Source of the DNA: Bacteroidales bacterium
GTDB lineage: Bacteria; Bacteroidota; Bacteroidia; Bacteroidales; UBA1402
Reading direction: 5' to 3'
NCBI GenBank assembly: GCA_017446025.1
Contig: JAFSRR010000098.1
Span: forward strand, 1-34,943
DNA length: 34,943 nucleotides
The notes beneath the pieces were generated by a model, which worked only from the letters and a program-made list of their open reading frames with translations, was not told where the DNA came from and searched no databases. A program made the translations under genes and the position numbers. Shown piece by piece: positions 16,901-23,855 of the stretch. The stretch's first letter is position 1. Every line of letters starts with the position of its first letter.

Positions 16901-18337
16901 GTTGCGGGTGTACTCGTAGGCCACGGCCAGGATTTCGTCGGGGTTCAGGGCGGTGTTCAGGGTGATGTAGCCCAGGGCCGCATTGAGTTTGTATTCACCC
17001 GAGGTGAGCAGACGGGCGCTCTCCAGGCGCTCATAATCGTCGCCGATGTCGATGCCGTAGACCTGCAGGGGCTCCAGCACCCGGGTCGAGGCGTTGAACT
17101 CGCGGGCACCGCTGTACTGGCTGTTCAGCTCGCTGTAAAGGCTGTTGGCCGAATTGGCCGGACAAGTGGCACTCTTGCGCGTCCAGTGGCTGTTGTAGAT
17201 ACGGTCGTTTTCGCCCAGGTCGGCAAAGGCCACGATGTGGCGGGCGTTGTCCATGGTAGCCCGCTTGTTGGTGACCCAGACCTCGATCTTGGTGATGACC
17301 ACGCCCGACGAGATATACGGCAGCTTGGACATCCATTCGTCGTAATGGTCGTGGAAATACTGCGACAGGAAGAAATGACGGTTTTCGTCGTAAGCGTCGA
17401 TGTCGATCTCGAAACTGGTGGTCTGCTTGCCGCCCTCGAGGCTGGCCGAAGTGGTCTGGGTCTTCTGCTGTGACACCACGGCGGCGATATTCAGTTTGCC
17501 AAACTGCAGTTCGGTGCGGATACCAAACAGCGAAGTGGCGCCCGAAATCAGGGAATTATGGACCGGCATCGACACATTGCCCGCTTCCAGCACCTTGATG
17601 ATGTCGTCTTCCTTGCCGGCATAGCGCAGCTTGATGGCCTTGGTGTCGTAGTCGATGGAAGCCTCCGTGTCGTAATTCATGTTCACGTTGACCTTGTCGC
17701 CCACTTTGCCGTTGACGCTCATCTGGATGCTCTGGTCGAAGTCGAAATAGGTACGGTTGCGGGCCCTCTCCGACAGGGCCGGGTTGTCGACGATGTTGTT
17801 CTTCACGCCGAACTTCACCTCTATGGCGCCCTGGGTGCGCAGCTGCACGCCGCCCGGGCCGAAGATCTTCTCGGCAGCCCCCAGGTCGAACTGCAGGTTG
17901 GTCAGCGAAAATTCCTCTTCCTTGCCATAGTCGACCTTGTTTTTCTTGCGGAAGAAAGCGGCATTGGACTGTTGCTGCCAATACTTGGCATACTCCTCGC
18001 TATTGAGCGTCACGGGCGTGGTGATACGCGTCTCGCCCAGGTAGGTCGAGAGTACGTAGTCGCCGCTCTCGGGATCGTACTCGATGGTGGTCTTCAGGTT
18101 GGAAGGCATCTTAAGGTCGCCCATCACCGGCTGGGCCGCTTCCTCGGCCGTCTGGGGCAAATGGTCGGGAATCTTGTATCTGAGCGGCTTGGACGGACCG
18201 CTTTGCACTCGCTCGGAAACTGCTCTGCCCGAGATGGACACCTCGGCGGGCGCCGCCTCCTGAGAAAAAGCAGGAAAGGCCGTCCCCATGAGAAGGAACA
18301 GCCCCCAAACCTGTGTTATTTTTCTGAAGCGAAGCAA
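10907..18337 (-). CDS. sprA: SprA/Sov-type giant outer-membrane protein (type IX secretion translocon)
   Basis: A 2476-residue protein matching the size and composition of SprA (Flavobacterium) and Sov (Porphyromonas), the very large outer-membrane beta-barrel that is the translocon of the type IX secretion system. The N-terminus MLRFRKITQVWGLFLLMG ... AFSQ is a signal peptide cleaved near residue 26. The body is dominated by alternating polar/hydrophobic strands rich in Tyr, Asn and Arg, with family-like blocks such as NVNMNYDTEASIDYDTKAIK and VTAGGRVLTENVDYTVDYLS. It ends in an aromatic strand, SLRFTLSR, as expected of a barrel. The start is a TTG; no ATG in frame would keep the signal peptide. 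It follows ruvA by 24 nt, a pairing I recall from other Bacteroidetes. Whether a full type IX system exists cannot be told here. Confidence 0.9.
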   Translation of the reverse strand: MLRFRKITQVWGLFLLMGTAFPAFSQEAAPAEVSISGRAVSERVQSGPSKPLRYKIPDHLPQTAEEAAQPVMGDLKMPSNLKTTIEYDPESGDYVLSTYLGETRITTPVTLNSEEYAKYWQQQSNAAFFRKKNKVDYGKEEEFSLTNLQFDLGAAEKIFGPGGVQLRTQGAIEVKFGVKNNIVDNPALSERARNRTYFDFDQSIQMSVNGKVGDKVNVNMNYDTEASIDYDTKAIKLRYAGKEDDIIKVLEAGNVSMPVHNSLISGATSLFGIRTELQFGKLNIAAVVSQQKTQTTSASLEGGKQTTSFEIDIDAYDENRHFFLSQYFHDHYDEWMSKLPYISSGVVITKIEVWVTNKRATMDNARHIVAFADLGENDRIYNSHWTRKSATCPANSANSLYSELNSQYSGAREFNASTRVLEPLQVYGIDIGDDYERLESARLLTSGEYKLNAALGYITLNTALNPDEILAVAYEYTRNGQVFQVGEFSTDGIESPQTLFVKLIKGTNISPQSPTWPLMMRNVYSLGTYNLPQEEFRLNITYRNDTVGTYMNYITEGKVKNTLLLRVFNLDRLNSHKEAYPDGIFDFIEGYTVQSAGGRIIFPVLEPFGSHLRKQIGDDALADKYVFQELYDSTLTVAQELTEKNKFRIEGTYRASNGAEISLGAMNVARGSVRVTAGGRVLTENVDYTVDYLSGTVTITNMDVLASGQSIQATCEDQGLYNMVRKTFTGMTLDYTFSDQLSVGGTLMHLSEKPLTNKVDMNSEPLNNTVWGLHTAFNVESQTLTKLLDKLPLIHATQPSKLSVRAEFAQLIPGSSHDIHGTVYVDDFEAAKKSFSLKDVYRWSLASTPYDPTGKFPEANLSNDLAYGKNRALLAWYIVDPIFTQSRSQTPDHIRNDHDQLSNHLVRAVNQKEIYPDKDLQYNQTGLMSIMNVAYYPRERGPYNYDVTGMDSEGRLERPEDRWGGIMRKIESNMTNFESNNVEYIEFWMMDPFIYDSTGVGGGDLIFNLGEISEDILKDGKKAFENGLPTDGDTTVIGYTSWGKVSSKNVNVYAFDNTEGVRRIQDVGLDGLNDEEERDFHSDYVTAVRGKVGASALNRMLDDPFSPLNDPSGDNYHYFRGTDYDRAKLPIISRYKYYNGTQGNSQARVDTEESYETAATTVPDIEDINEDFTLSESERYYQYRISLRPADMVVGRNYISDRRDASVKLRNGNVEQVSWYQFKIPVRDYEKKVGTINGFNSIRFMRMYLTGFQDSIVLRFATLELVRGDWRAYTRELYETAPATNAFMEVYTVGLEENSSREPIHYMLPPGVERESDPGQPGIYEENEQSLALRIQNLSPGDARAVYKNVSLDFRQYERLQMFVHGESLLGDANPPADYEMSVFLRIGSDYQSNYYEYEIPLRLSPHFINSDQSVWPVENFLDIPFDLLTSVKEHRNASHSSYVRAYSEYDPDNENHKVTVRGNPSLSSVKTMMIGVRNNGTTVKAVEIWANELRLKGFNDEGGWAAMTNASLALSDLGSVTFAGRYETAGFGGIEQRVSQRRLDSYNTMNLSMNFDLGKLLPKSGLLSLPVYYSISRQLNTPKYDPLNEDLLLSDVLDAAQTRAEKDSIRNYSQQLKRYRSLNVSNIRLNVRSKTPLPFDPANFNANYSFSETFERDATTAYEITRNYNAGLSYGYSSPLPAFEPFAKSEAKFFQSPWTMLLKDLSLNFLPNSLAFNTNLSRYYYELQNRDLNASADVSLPLPLTFSKNFMWNSGLNLNWNLTKNMKLTFSTDNIARVEETLNSPVNKELYPTEYQNWKDTVMQSIKTFGTPMSYKQQLTYNWQLPFSSIPALNFITAGFQYSTNYNWDRSALIADVDMGNTVANQRSFSFNPAINLETLYGKSKFLKAADQRFSGRSTSSATTPATGSRRPVLRAPNSNNNRPAATKEKPTRMEQQLTLVPDKPNELKFDLKTDRISVRFVDAKGKDIKLKYKQNGKSIQINARDSMKVKAIINSRPKLEDESWYKGLQVAARALMSVRNVSVSYQQTDNLSLPGFKPENGLIFATEDFGRAPGWDFASGLYNSDRYLDKAIDKDWLVMSDSVVSPAVFASTKNLRIESTVLPFKGFNIKLAALRNENDNRQIQFMIADRPETRTGSFSQSSIALKTAFAPLNAKKSYYSKAFDRFVANRDVMAARLTAQYAGMSYPDAGFLAGSPLAGQPYDESLGAVNKNSAEVLVPAFLAAYTGRPADKASMDIFPSLASILPNWSVSYDGLSKIPFLKKHFRSISLNHAYNCTYNVTSYSSYSSFIGSDSRRGFVQEVTTGNPQPSSQYDVAAVSLTESFNPLLGAKGTLNNGLTFKSEVRTSRTVNLSVTGGQLVESGNSQYVVGGSYKIADFHPWGFMAESKARNDLSLSADFSWKNSTALLRKIEEYYTQATSGNKTCTVELTADYIISRNLNLKMYYDLESSIPLVSSYPVTTQDFGFSLRFTLSR

Positions 18338-18361
18338 AGGCAGATGACTTAAATAGTTGGA

Positions 18362-18952
18362 TTATAGCATTTTCAGTGATGCCTTGATGAGCTGTTCGAC
18401 AGTCAGGCCCGGCTGGTCTTTCAAAATGGCATTGACCACCTTGGTCGAAGCGGCGGCGGGAAATCCCAGCATCTGCAGGGCGGCCAGGGCTTCGCTGCGC
18501 ACCTCGTTGCCGGCCACAAGCAGACTGCCCTGCTCTCCCCCCGCGAGGCCTACCTTGGAGACTTTGTCCTTGAGCTCGACAATGATGCGTTGGGCCGTCT
18601 TGGTGCCGATGCCCTTGATGTTCTTGAAAATGGAGACATTCTCAGCCAAGAGTGCCGACTCCAGTTCGGCCACCGTCAGTGACGAGAGGATGACCCGGGC
18701 CGTGTTGGCGCCCACCCCCGACACGGAGATGAGCTTGCGGAAGGCCTCACGCTCCTCGGTGTCATAAAAACCGAAAAGCACGTAGGCATCCTCGCGGATC
18801 GCCTCATGGACATAGAGCCGGCAGGTCTGGGCATGCTGGATCTGGCTGAAGGTGTTGACACTGATGTTCAGGAAATAACCGATACCGTTGGTTTCGAGGA
18901 CCACCGAAGTCGGGGTCAGGTCGCTGATTTCTCCTTTGATGAATTCGATCAT
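18362..18952 (-). CDS. ruvA: Holliday junction branch migration protein RuvA
   Basis: Tetrameric protein that binds Holliday junctions and loads the RuvB motor during recombination and repair. All three domains are present in 196 residues: an N-terminal OB fold (MIEFIKGEISDL ... GIGYFLNIS), two helix-hairpin-helix motifs (LISVSGVGANTARVIL at about 74-89 and NIKGIGTKTAQRIIVELK at about 111-128), and a C-terminal three-helix RuvB-binding domain (SEALAALQMLGF ... LIKASLKML). sprA follows 24 nt later and is probably cotranscribed. I see no convincing TAnnTTTG box in the 214-nt divergent spacer on its side. Confidence 0.97.
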   Translation of the reverse strand: MIEFIKGEISDLTPTSVVLETNGIGYFLNISVNTFSQIQHAQTCRLYVHEAIREDAYVLFGFYDTEEREAFRKLISVSGVGANTARVILSSLTVAELESALLAENVSIFKNIKGIGTKTAQRIIVELKDKVSKVGLAGGEQGSLLVAGNEVRSEALAALQMLGFPAAASTKVVNAILKDQPGLTVEQLIKASLKML

Positions 18953-19105
18953 AGCGGTGTATGTTTTGTTTGTTCTTTATGTACGCACGTGACATATTAA
19001 ACGCATACATGCGCGAAATAGTATATGCCGGCCGGAAAAAAGTAGCTTATTACAGAAAATATCATCTTATCTAAGCAAATAGTTTCATAGTACAGGCCCG
19101 GAAAA

Positions 19106-19137
19106 TTTGTAGGGTTTTCCGATTTGCAGTACTTTTG
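19106..19137 (+). promoter_or_regulatory. Promoter of the DUF4450-like gene
   Basis: TTTG at 19106-19109 and TACTTTTG at 19130-19137 are separated by 20 nt, a near-ideal Bacteroidetes -33/-7 pair. The predicted start near 19143 leaves a leader of about 24 nt before the ATG at 19167 and lies upstream of, not within, the chosen reading frame. Confidence 0.75.
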
Positions 19138-19166
19138 AGGCTTGATATTTGGCTTGGAAAACGGCT

Positions 19167-22100
19167 ATGGAAAAGCATTGGAAATTAATTACCGCAATAT
19201 GTCTGACAGCGTTGTTCATGACGCTGACGGCCAAAGCCGATGAGCGTGCGAATGCCCGTGAATTAAGATACAAGCCAGACCATTCGGACTTCGTTTTCCA
19301 AGGCTCCGTCCCCCAGTTGTTCACCCGGGCCCTCTATGGCAGTAACCAATCTTTCCGACTGGAAACCAGCGATATACCCATCTTCGCCCTGTACAGCCAT
19401 GACGGCATGTCGGGCCATATCCGCCTGGCTTTGCAACGCGGTCGGAAGACCAAGTGGCTGCACGAGGCCGAAAACATTGAATGCCGCTACCGCCCCGGCC
19501 AGCGCATCTACCAAATCGAGGATCCGATGCTGGGCAAGGGCCGCCTTACCTTGACGGCCGTGGCCCGTTACGACTGTCAGGGGGCCATCCTGCACATCAA
19601 GGGGGAAAACCTGCCCGCCGACCTAAAGTGGATCTGCCTCTACGGCGGAGCCTACGGCCGGCGTTTCAGCCGCAACGGCGACCTGGGGGCCGACCCCGAC
19701 GATGTGTTCTTCCTCAAGAAAGACTATTGCCTCTTCAACCGCTATGATATCCAGGGGAACACCTTCCATCTTTGGTTCGGTTCCCGCCAGGACATCAGCA
19801 ACGAAGCCATTGAAGAGTTGCAACGCCCTGAAAACCAAATACGTCAACTGAGCGGGTATTTCCCTGAAGGAACCCGTCTGAGCCTGGGCGACGCCGATGC
19901 TGTCAACGATCTCCAGGAGATGCTCTCCGCCCCGGCAAACCCCGACTACCCTGTCCTTCGGGCCGTGGGTAAATTTCCGAAAAAGAAAGACATATATATA
20001 GGCTTCTCGGCCGGTGCCCCCTCCGGTGTCGCCGCCGACCTGGAAAATGGCTACAACGATGCCTTTGCCGGCATTGAGGCGGTGCGTTCCCATCTCAAGG
20101 TGGAGACCCCCGACCCTTATGTCAATGCCATGGCCGATGCCCTGGTAATGGCCGCCGATGGCATCTGGGAATCACCTGTCTATCTGCATGGTGCCATCGG
20201 CTGGCGCGTCCAGTTGGCCGGTTGGCGGGCTGCCTACACGGGCGATGTGCTGGGTTGGCACGACCGCGCCCGGGAGCATTTCCGGGCCTATGCCGCCTCG
20301 CAGATGACCCTCCCTGCCGACAAGCCGGTCATCATGGACACCGCCCTCAACCTGGCCCGCAGCGCCAAAGTGCTGGGCACGCCCATGTACAGCGAGGGCT
20401 ACATCGCCCGCTACCCCAACCGCAACGAGACCATGAACCATTACGATATGAACCTGGTCTATATCGATGCCCTGCTGCGTCACCTGCTGTGGACCGGCGA
20501 CCTGGATTTCGCCCGCGAGATCTGGCCGGTGCTCGAGCGCCATCTGGCCTGGGAGAAACGCTGCTTCGACGCCGACGGTGACGGTCTCTACGATGCCTAT
20601 TGCTGCATCTGGGCCAGCGACGGCCTGCAATACAGCGGCGGCGGTGTGACCCATTCCTCGGCCTACAACTACCTGGCCAACCAACTGGCCGCCACGATCG
20701 CCTGGATGCTGAAAGACGACGGTATCGACCCCGCTCCCTACGAGGCGGAAGCCCGAAAAATCAAGGAGGCTGTGAACCGTCGACTGTGGCTCAAGGAAGA
20801 TGGTCACTGGGCTGAATATCAAGACATTCTAGGCAATCAGTTAAAGCACACTCATGCAGGTGTCTGGACCATCTACCATGCCATCGATTCCTGGCTGCCC
20901 GACCCCTTCCAGGCCTGGCAGGCCCTGCGCTATGTCGATACCCAGATCCCCCATATTCCCGTCCTCATCCTAGACGATGCCGCCGGCCCCGAAAACCGTG
21001 GGCTGAAGACGATCGCCACTTCCGACTGGATGCCCTACTACTGGTCGGTCAACAACGTGGCCCAGGCCGAAGTGATGCACACGGCCCTGGCCTATTTCCA
21101 GGGAGGCCGGCCCGAGGAAGGCTTCTGTTTGATGAAAGCCGCCGTCATGGACGGCATGTTCCTGGGCGCCAGTCCGGGCAATGTGGGCCAGGTGAGCTTC
21201 TACGACGCTTCCCGTGGGGAATCGTACCGCGATTTCGGTGACCCGGTGGGTGTCTATTCCCGCACCCTGGTCGAAGGACTCTTCGGAGTGTCCCCCGTTT
21301 ATTTCGGGTCGAAGGTGCTTCGTCCGGGCTTTCCCGCCTCCTGGGACCATGCCTCCATAGAGACCCCCGGCCTGAAGTATTCCTTCCGGCGGACCGAAAC
21401 CCAGGATGGCTACCGCAGCCACTGGGATATCAAGGCCTCCACCCCTCAGGGGAACCCGCCCAGGGAAACCGTGAAAGGAATCCTGTTGCAACTTCCCTTG
21501 AACCGGCCCTTGCGTCAGATCTCCATCGACGGGAAACTGGTTGATATAGCCACGCTGCTCAGAATCAGCGCCTTGCGATTTCCCAACGCCATAGGGCATC
21601 CTGAAATCGAAATCATTCCTCCAACGGACGACCCATACAATTACCATATTGAAATAGAGGAAGAGCGTGAGCCCTTCCTCCGCCTGGAAACACCCGCTAC
21701 GACGGAGGCCGGCAGACAGTACACCATCGGCGTGCCGCAAGGACTTGCTGTCCAGGATTATAACGATCCCCAGGGCCTGTTGCAAGACTGGCAGTCCGAG
21801 GCCGGACAACTTTCCTTCCGCTTGAAGGAAGACTGCCCCGCAGGGTTCCATACCTTCTTTATCAAACTCAAGCAGGATGCCTACACCTGGTGGCAGCCGG
21901 TCGATCTGAAAATCATTCCTCGTGAGCAGCCGCAGCACCGCAGCTTCCAAAAGACAGCCCTGGCGGCCGGCAGCCGGCAGCGCAGCATCGACCTGAGCCC
22001 CTGGTTCAACGACAAGGTGACAAACACCTTTGCCTTCGGCAAATACATGAGTCCGCGCTCGCCCTACACCACCTTGCAGATCCCCACCCAGGGCTACGGC

Positions 22101-22703
22101 GACTGGTGCGATCCCCGCAAACTGCCCCGCATCGACGACAGCGGCCTGCGCTCACTGGCCGGCCGGCACAACGGACACTTTCTGCTGCCTCAGGGCGTGG
22201 CCTTTGCCACTCCTGTCGACACCAGTCGCAACAACATTGTATATGTGTCGCAATGGGACAACTACCCGACCCGACTGTCTATCCCGCTCAACGGCAACGC
22301 CTCCCAGGCCTGGCTGCTCATGGCCGGCACCACCAACCACATGCAGAGCCGCATGACCAACGGCGTGGTCCGCATCTGCTATCAGGACGGCAGCTGCGAC
22401 AGCTTGGCACTGGTCAATCCCGACACCTGGGTGCCCATCGAACAGGACTACTTTACCGACGGCATGGCTTTCCGCATCGACTCTCCGAGGCCCTTGCGTG
22501 TACAGCTCGCGACCGGACTGGTCAGTGACGACCTGGTCGGGGCCCTCCATCTGGAAGGTCGCATCCAACCCATGATTCCCGGCGGGGCCGCCACCGTATT
22601 CGACCTGCCGCTCGACAAAAACAAACAACTATCTGAAATCCAAATAGAAGCCATCACCATTGAAAGTGTCATCGGACTGATGTCCCTGACGCTGATTGAG
22701 TGA
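19167..22703 (+). CDS. Large secreted DUF4450-like protein (six-hairpin glycosidase-like)
   Basis: An exported protein of 1178 residues. I start it at the ATG at 19167, where MEKHWKLITAICLTALFMTL begins a signal peptide ending at AKA (22-24); a TTG at 19149 adds only six residues. The N-terminal beta-rich part (RYKPDHSDFVFQG ... FTRALYGSNQSFRLETSD) looks like DUF4450 proteins of gut Bacteroidetes. The centre (about residues 320-720) is helical with alpha/alpha-toroid features of glycoside hydrolases: GWRVQLAGWRAAYTGD, HYDMNLVYIDALLRHLLW, CFDADGDGLYDAYCCIW and DWMPYYWSVNNVAQAEVMH. The C-terminal third is beta-sandwich-like, ending NPDTWVPIEQDYFTDGMAF. An acidic catalytic pair is plausible but cannot be assigned. 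With pectin genes nearby, a pectin-side-chain role is a guess. A hairpin follows its stop. Confidence 0.72.
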   Translation: MEKHWKLITAICLTALFMTLTAKADERANARELRYKPDHSDFVFQGSVPQLFTRALYGSNQSFRLETSDIPIFALYSHDGMSGHIRLALQRGRKTKWLHEAENIECRYRPGQRIYQIEDPMLGKGRLTLTAVARYDCQGAILHIKGENLPADLKWICLYGGAYGRRFSRNGDLGADPDDVFFLKKDYCLFNRYDIQGNTFHLWFGSRQDISNEAIEELQRPENQIRQLSGYFPEGTRLSLGDADAVNDLQEMLSAPANPDYPVLRAVGKFPKKKDIYIGFSAGAPSGVAADLENGYNDAFAGIEAVRSHLKVETPDPYVNAMADALVMAADGIWESPVYLHGAIGWRVQLAGWRAAYTGDVLGWHDRAREHFRAYAASQMTLPADKPVIMDTALNLARSAKVLGTPMYSEGYIARYPNRNETMNHYDMNLVYIDALLRHLLWTGDLDFAREIWPVLERHLAWEKRCFDADGDGLYDAYCCIWASDGLQYSGGGVTHSSAYNYLANQLAATIAWMLKDDGIDPAPYEAEARKIKEAVNRRLWLKEDGHWAEYQDILGNQLKHTHAGVWTIYHAIDSWLPDPFQAWQALRYVDTQIPHIPVLILDDAAGPENRGLKTIATSDWMPYYWSVNNVAQAEVMHTALAYFQGGRPEEGFCLMKAAVMDGMFLGASPGNVGQVSFYDASRGESYRDFGDPVGVYSRTLVEGLFGVSPVYFGSKVLRPGFPASWDHASIETPGLKYSFRRTETQDGYRSHWDIKASTPQGNPPRETVKGILLQLPLNRPLRQISIDGKLVDIATLLRISALRFPNAIGHPEIEIIPPTDDPYNYHIEIEEEREPFLRLETPATTEAGRQYTIGVPQGLAVQDYNDPQGLLQDWQSEAGQLSFRLKEDCPAGFHTFFIKLKQDAYTWWQPVDLKIIPREQPQHRSFQKTALAAGSRQRSIDLSPWFNDKVTNTFAFGKYMSPRSPYTTLQIPTQGYGDWCDPRKLPRIDDSGLRSLAGRHNGHFLLPQGVAFATPVDTSRNNIVYVSQWDNYPTRLSIPLNGNASQAWLLMAGTTNHMQSRMTNGVVRICYQDGSCDSLALVNPDTWVPIEQDYFTDGMAFRIDSPRPLRVQLATGLVSDDLVGALHLEGRIQPMIPGGAATVFDLPLDKNKQLSEIQIEAITIESVIGLMSLTLIE

Positions 22704-22709
22704 AAAAAA

Positions 22710-22735
22710 TTATGGCTTAAAATTTTAAGCCATAA
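22710..22735. repeat. 26-bp perfect inverted repeat (hairpin) with U-tract on the minus strand
   Basis: TTATGGCTTAAAA followed directly by its exact reverse complement, ending at 22735. It starts 7 nt after the stop of the DUF4450-like gene. On the plus strand it is flanked by A runs on both sides and has no U-tract; on the minus strand it is followed by seven T residues and looks like an intrinsic terminator, although no minus-strand gene ends here. Confidence 0.85.
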
Positions 22736-22787
22736 AAAACAATAAAACTAAAATCGCTGCGTTAGAGAGATAAAAAATCGCCAGAGC

Positions 22788-23855
22788 ATGATTACCAAAG
22801 CACTGCTACTCTTCTTTACTGCGTTCATCGTCACCAGTATTACCATGCCCAGCATCATCAAGATCGCTGTCAAGCGACTGCTGTTCGACGAACATACCGA
22901 AGCCCGCAAAATCCACACCAAGGACATCTCCAACCTGGGCGGCATCGGCATCTTCACAGGCTTTTTCTTTTGTATCCTGCTCTTCCAGATTGTCTGCGAC
23001 AACCGTGAACTCGGCTCCCTGGCAGCGGCGGCCGTACTGCTCTTCTTTGTGGCGTTGAAAGACGACCTGACGCCCTCCTCGCCCATTATCCGGCTGCTGT
23101 TGCAGTTTGTCATCGCCGGCATCATCGTCTTTGTGGGAGAGGTGCATCTGACCCGCGTGCCGTTCATCGAAAGCGAAGCCTCTCTCACCCAGATCACCGA
23201 CATTGCTGTTTCGATAGTCTTCATCGTGGGCATGATCAACGCCATGAACTTCATCGACGGCATCGACGGGCTTGCCGGCAGCATCGGACTGCTCATCTCC
23301 CTGGCTTTCGGCATGATCTTCTTCCTGCACGGTGAAATGTCTTATTGCTACACAGCCTGGGCGCTGGCCGGTGCCATATTGGGCTTCCTGCTGTTCAACT
23401 TCTCACCGGCCAAGATTTTCATGGGCGACATGGGATCGATGCTCATCGGGGTCTTCGTAGCCATCTTCGCCATTAAAACAGCCAACATGGAAGTCGATGT
23501 CAACGCGGCCCATCTCATCCAGTATCCCGGCAACGTGGTCCTGGCACTGCTCATCGTGCCCATCATGGACATGGTCACTGTGATCCTTGTCCGTCTGTCG
23601 CTCAAGCAGTCGCCCTTCCACGCCGACAAAAGGCACCTGCATCACAAGATGATCGAACTGGGCATGGGCCATCCGGCCATCTGCCTGACACTGGTGGCCT
23701 TCAACCTGCTGACGGTCGGCGTCTGCCTGGCCCTGCAGAAAGTCGGCACGCCCCTTTGGGCCAATATCTCCATTGTGGTGCTGGCTGTTGCTTTTGAATT
23801 TTCGATACGCTATCTTTGCCATCAGAAAACCATCAAGAACCAAACAACCTTATGA
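22788..23855 (+). CDS. Polyprenyl-phosphate N-acetylhexosamine-1-phosphate transferase (WecA/MraY family)
   Basis: Integral membrane enzyme that moves a sugar-1-phosphate from a UDP-sugar to undecaprenyl phosphate, starting synthesis of a surface glycan. The 355 residues are mostly transmembrane helices (roughly ten). The family's cytoplasmic motifs are all present: KDDLTPSSP (91-99), NFIDGIDGLAG (154-164) and FMGDMGSML (211-219) with metal-binding Asp residues, and DKRHLHHKM (280-288), the His motif typical of the WecA/TagO/WbpL branch. The sugar substrate cannot be decided, so no symbol is given. It starts 84 nt after the DUF4450-like gene, with the inverted-repeat hairpin in between. Its stop overlaps the ddh start by 4 nt (ATGA), suggesting translational coupling. 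Confidence 0.9.
   Translation: MITKALLLFFTAFIVTSITMPSIIKIAVKRLLFDEHTEARKIHTKDISNLGGIGIFTGFFFCILLFQIVCDNRELGSLAAAAVLLFFVALKDDLTPSSPIIRLLLQFVIAGIIVFVGEVHLTRVPFIESEASLTQITDIAVSIVFIVGMINAMNFIDGIDGLAGSIGLLISLAFGMIFFLHGEMSYCYTAWALAGAILGFLLFNFSPAKIFMGDMGSMLIGVFVAIFAIKTANMEVDVNAAHLIQYPGNVVLALLIVPIMDMVTVILVRLSLKQSPFHADKRHLHHKMIELGMGHPAICLTLVAFNLLTVGVCLALQKVGTPLWANISIVVLAVAFEFSIRYLCHQKTIKNQTTL
23788..23818 (+). promoter_or_regulatory. Internal promoter for ddh
   Basis: TTG at 23788-23790 and TATCTTTG at 23811-23818 are 20 nt apart and match the Bacteroidetes promoter. The pair lies in the last codons of the upstream transferase gene and would give a leader of about 28 nt before the ddh ATG at 23852. 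Confidence 0.55.

Noticed and set aside
14423..17473. 1016-codon open frame on the plus strand opposite sprA
   Set aside because: It mirrors the codon bias of the GC-rich sprA gene, has Val/His/Gly-heavy composition with no domain, and sprA itself is a clear family member.
19000..19011. Short inverted repeat CGCAT-AC-ATGCG in the ruvA/DUF4450 spacer
   Set aside because: Five-base arms are too short to mean anything without comparative support.
22710..22735. Palindrome as ordinary terminator of the DUF4450-like gene
   Set aside because: On the plus strand it is followed by A residues, not T, so it does not meet the intrinsic terminator pattern for that gene.
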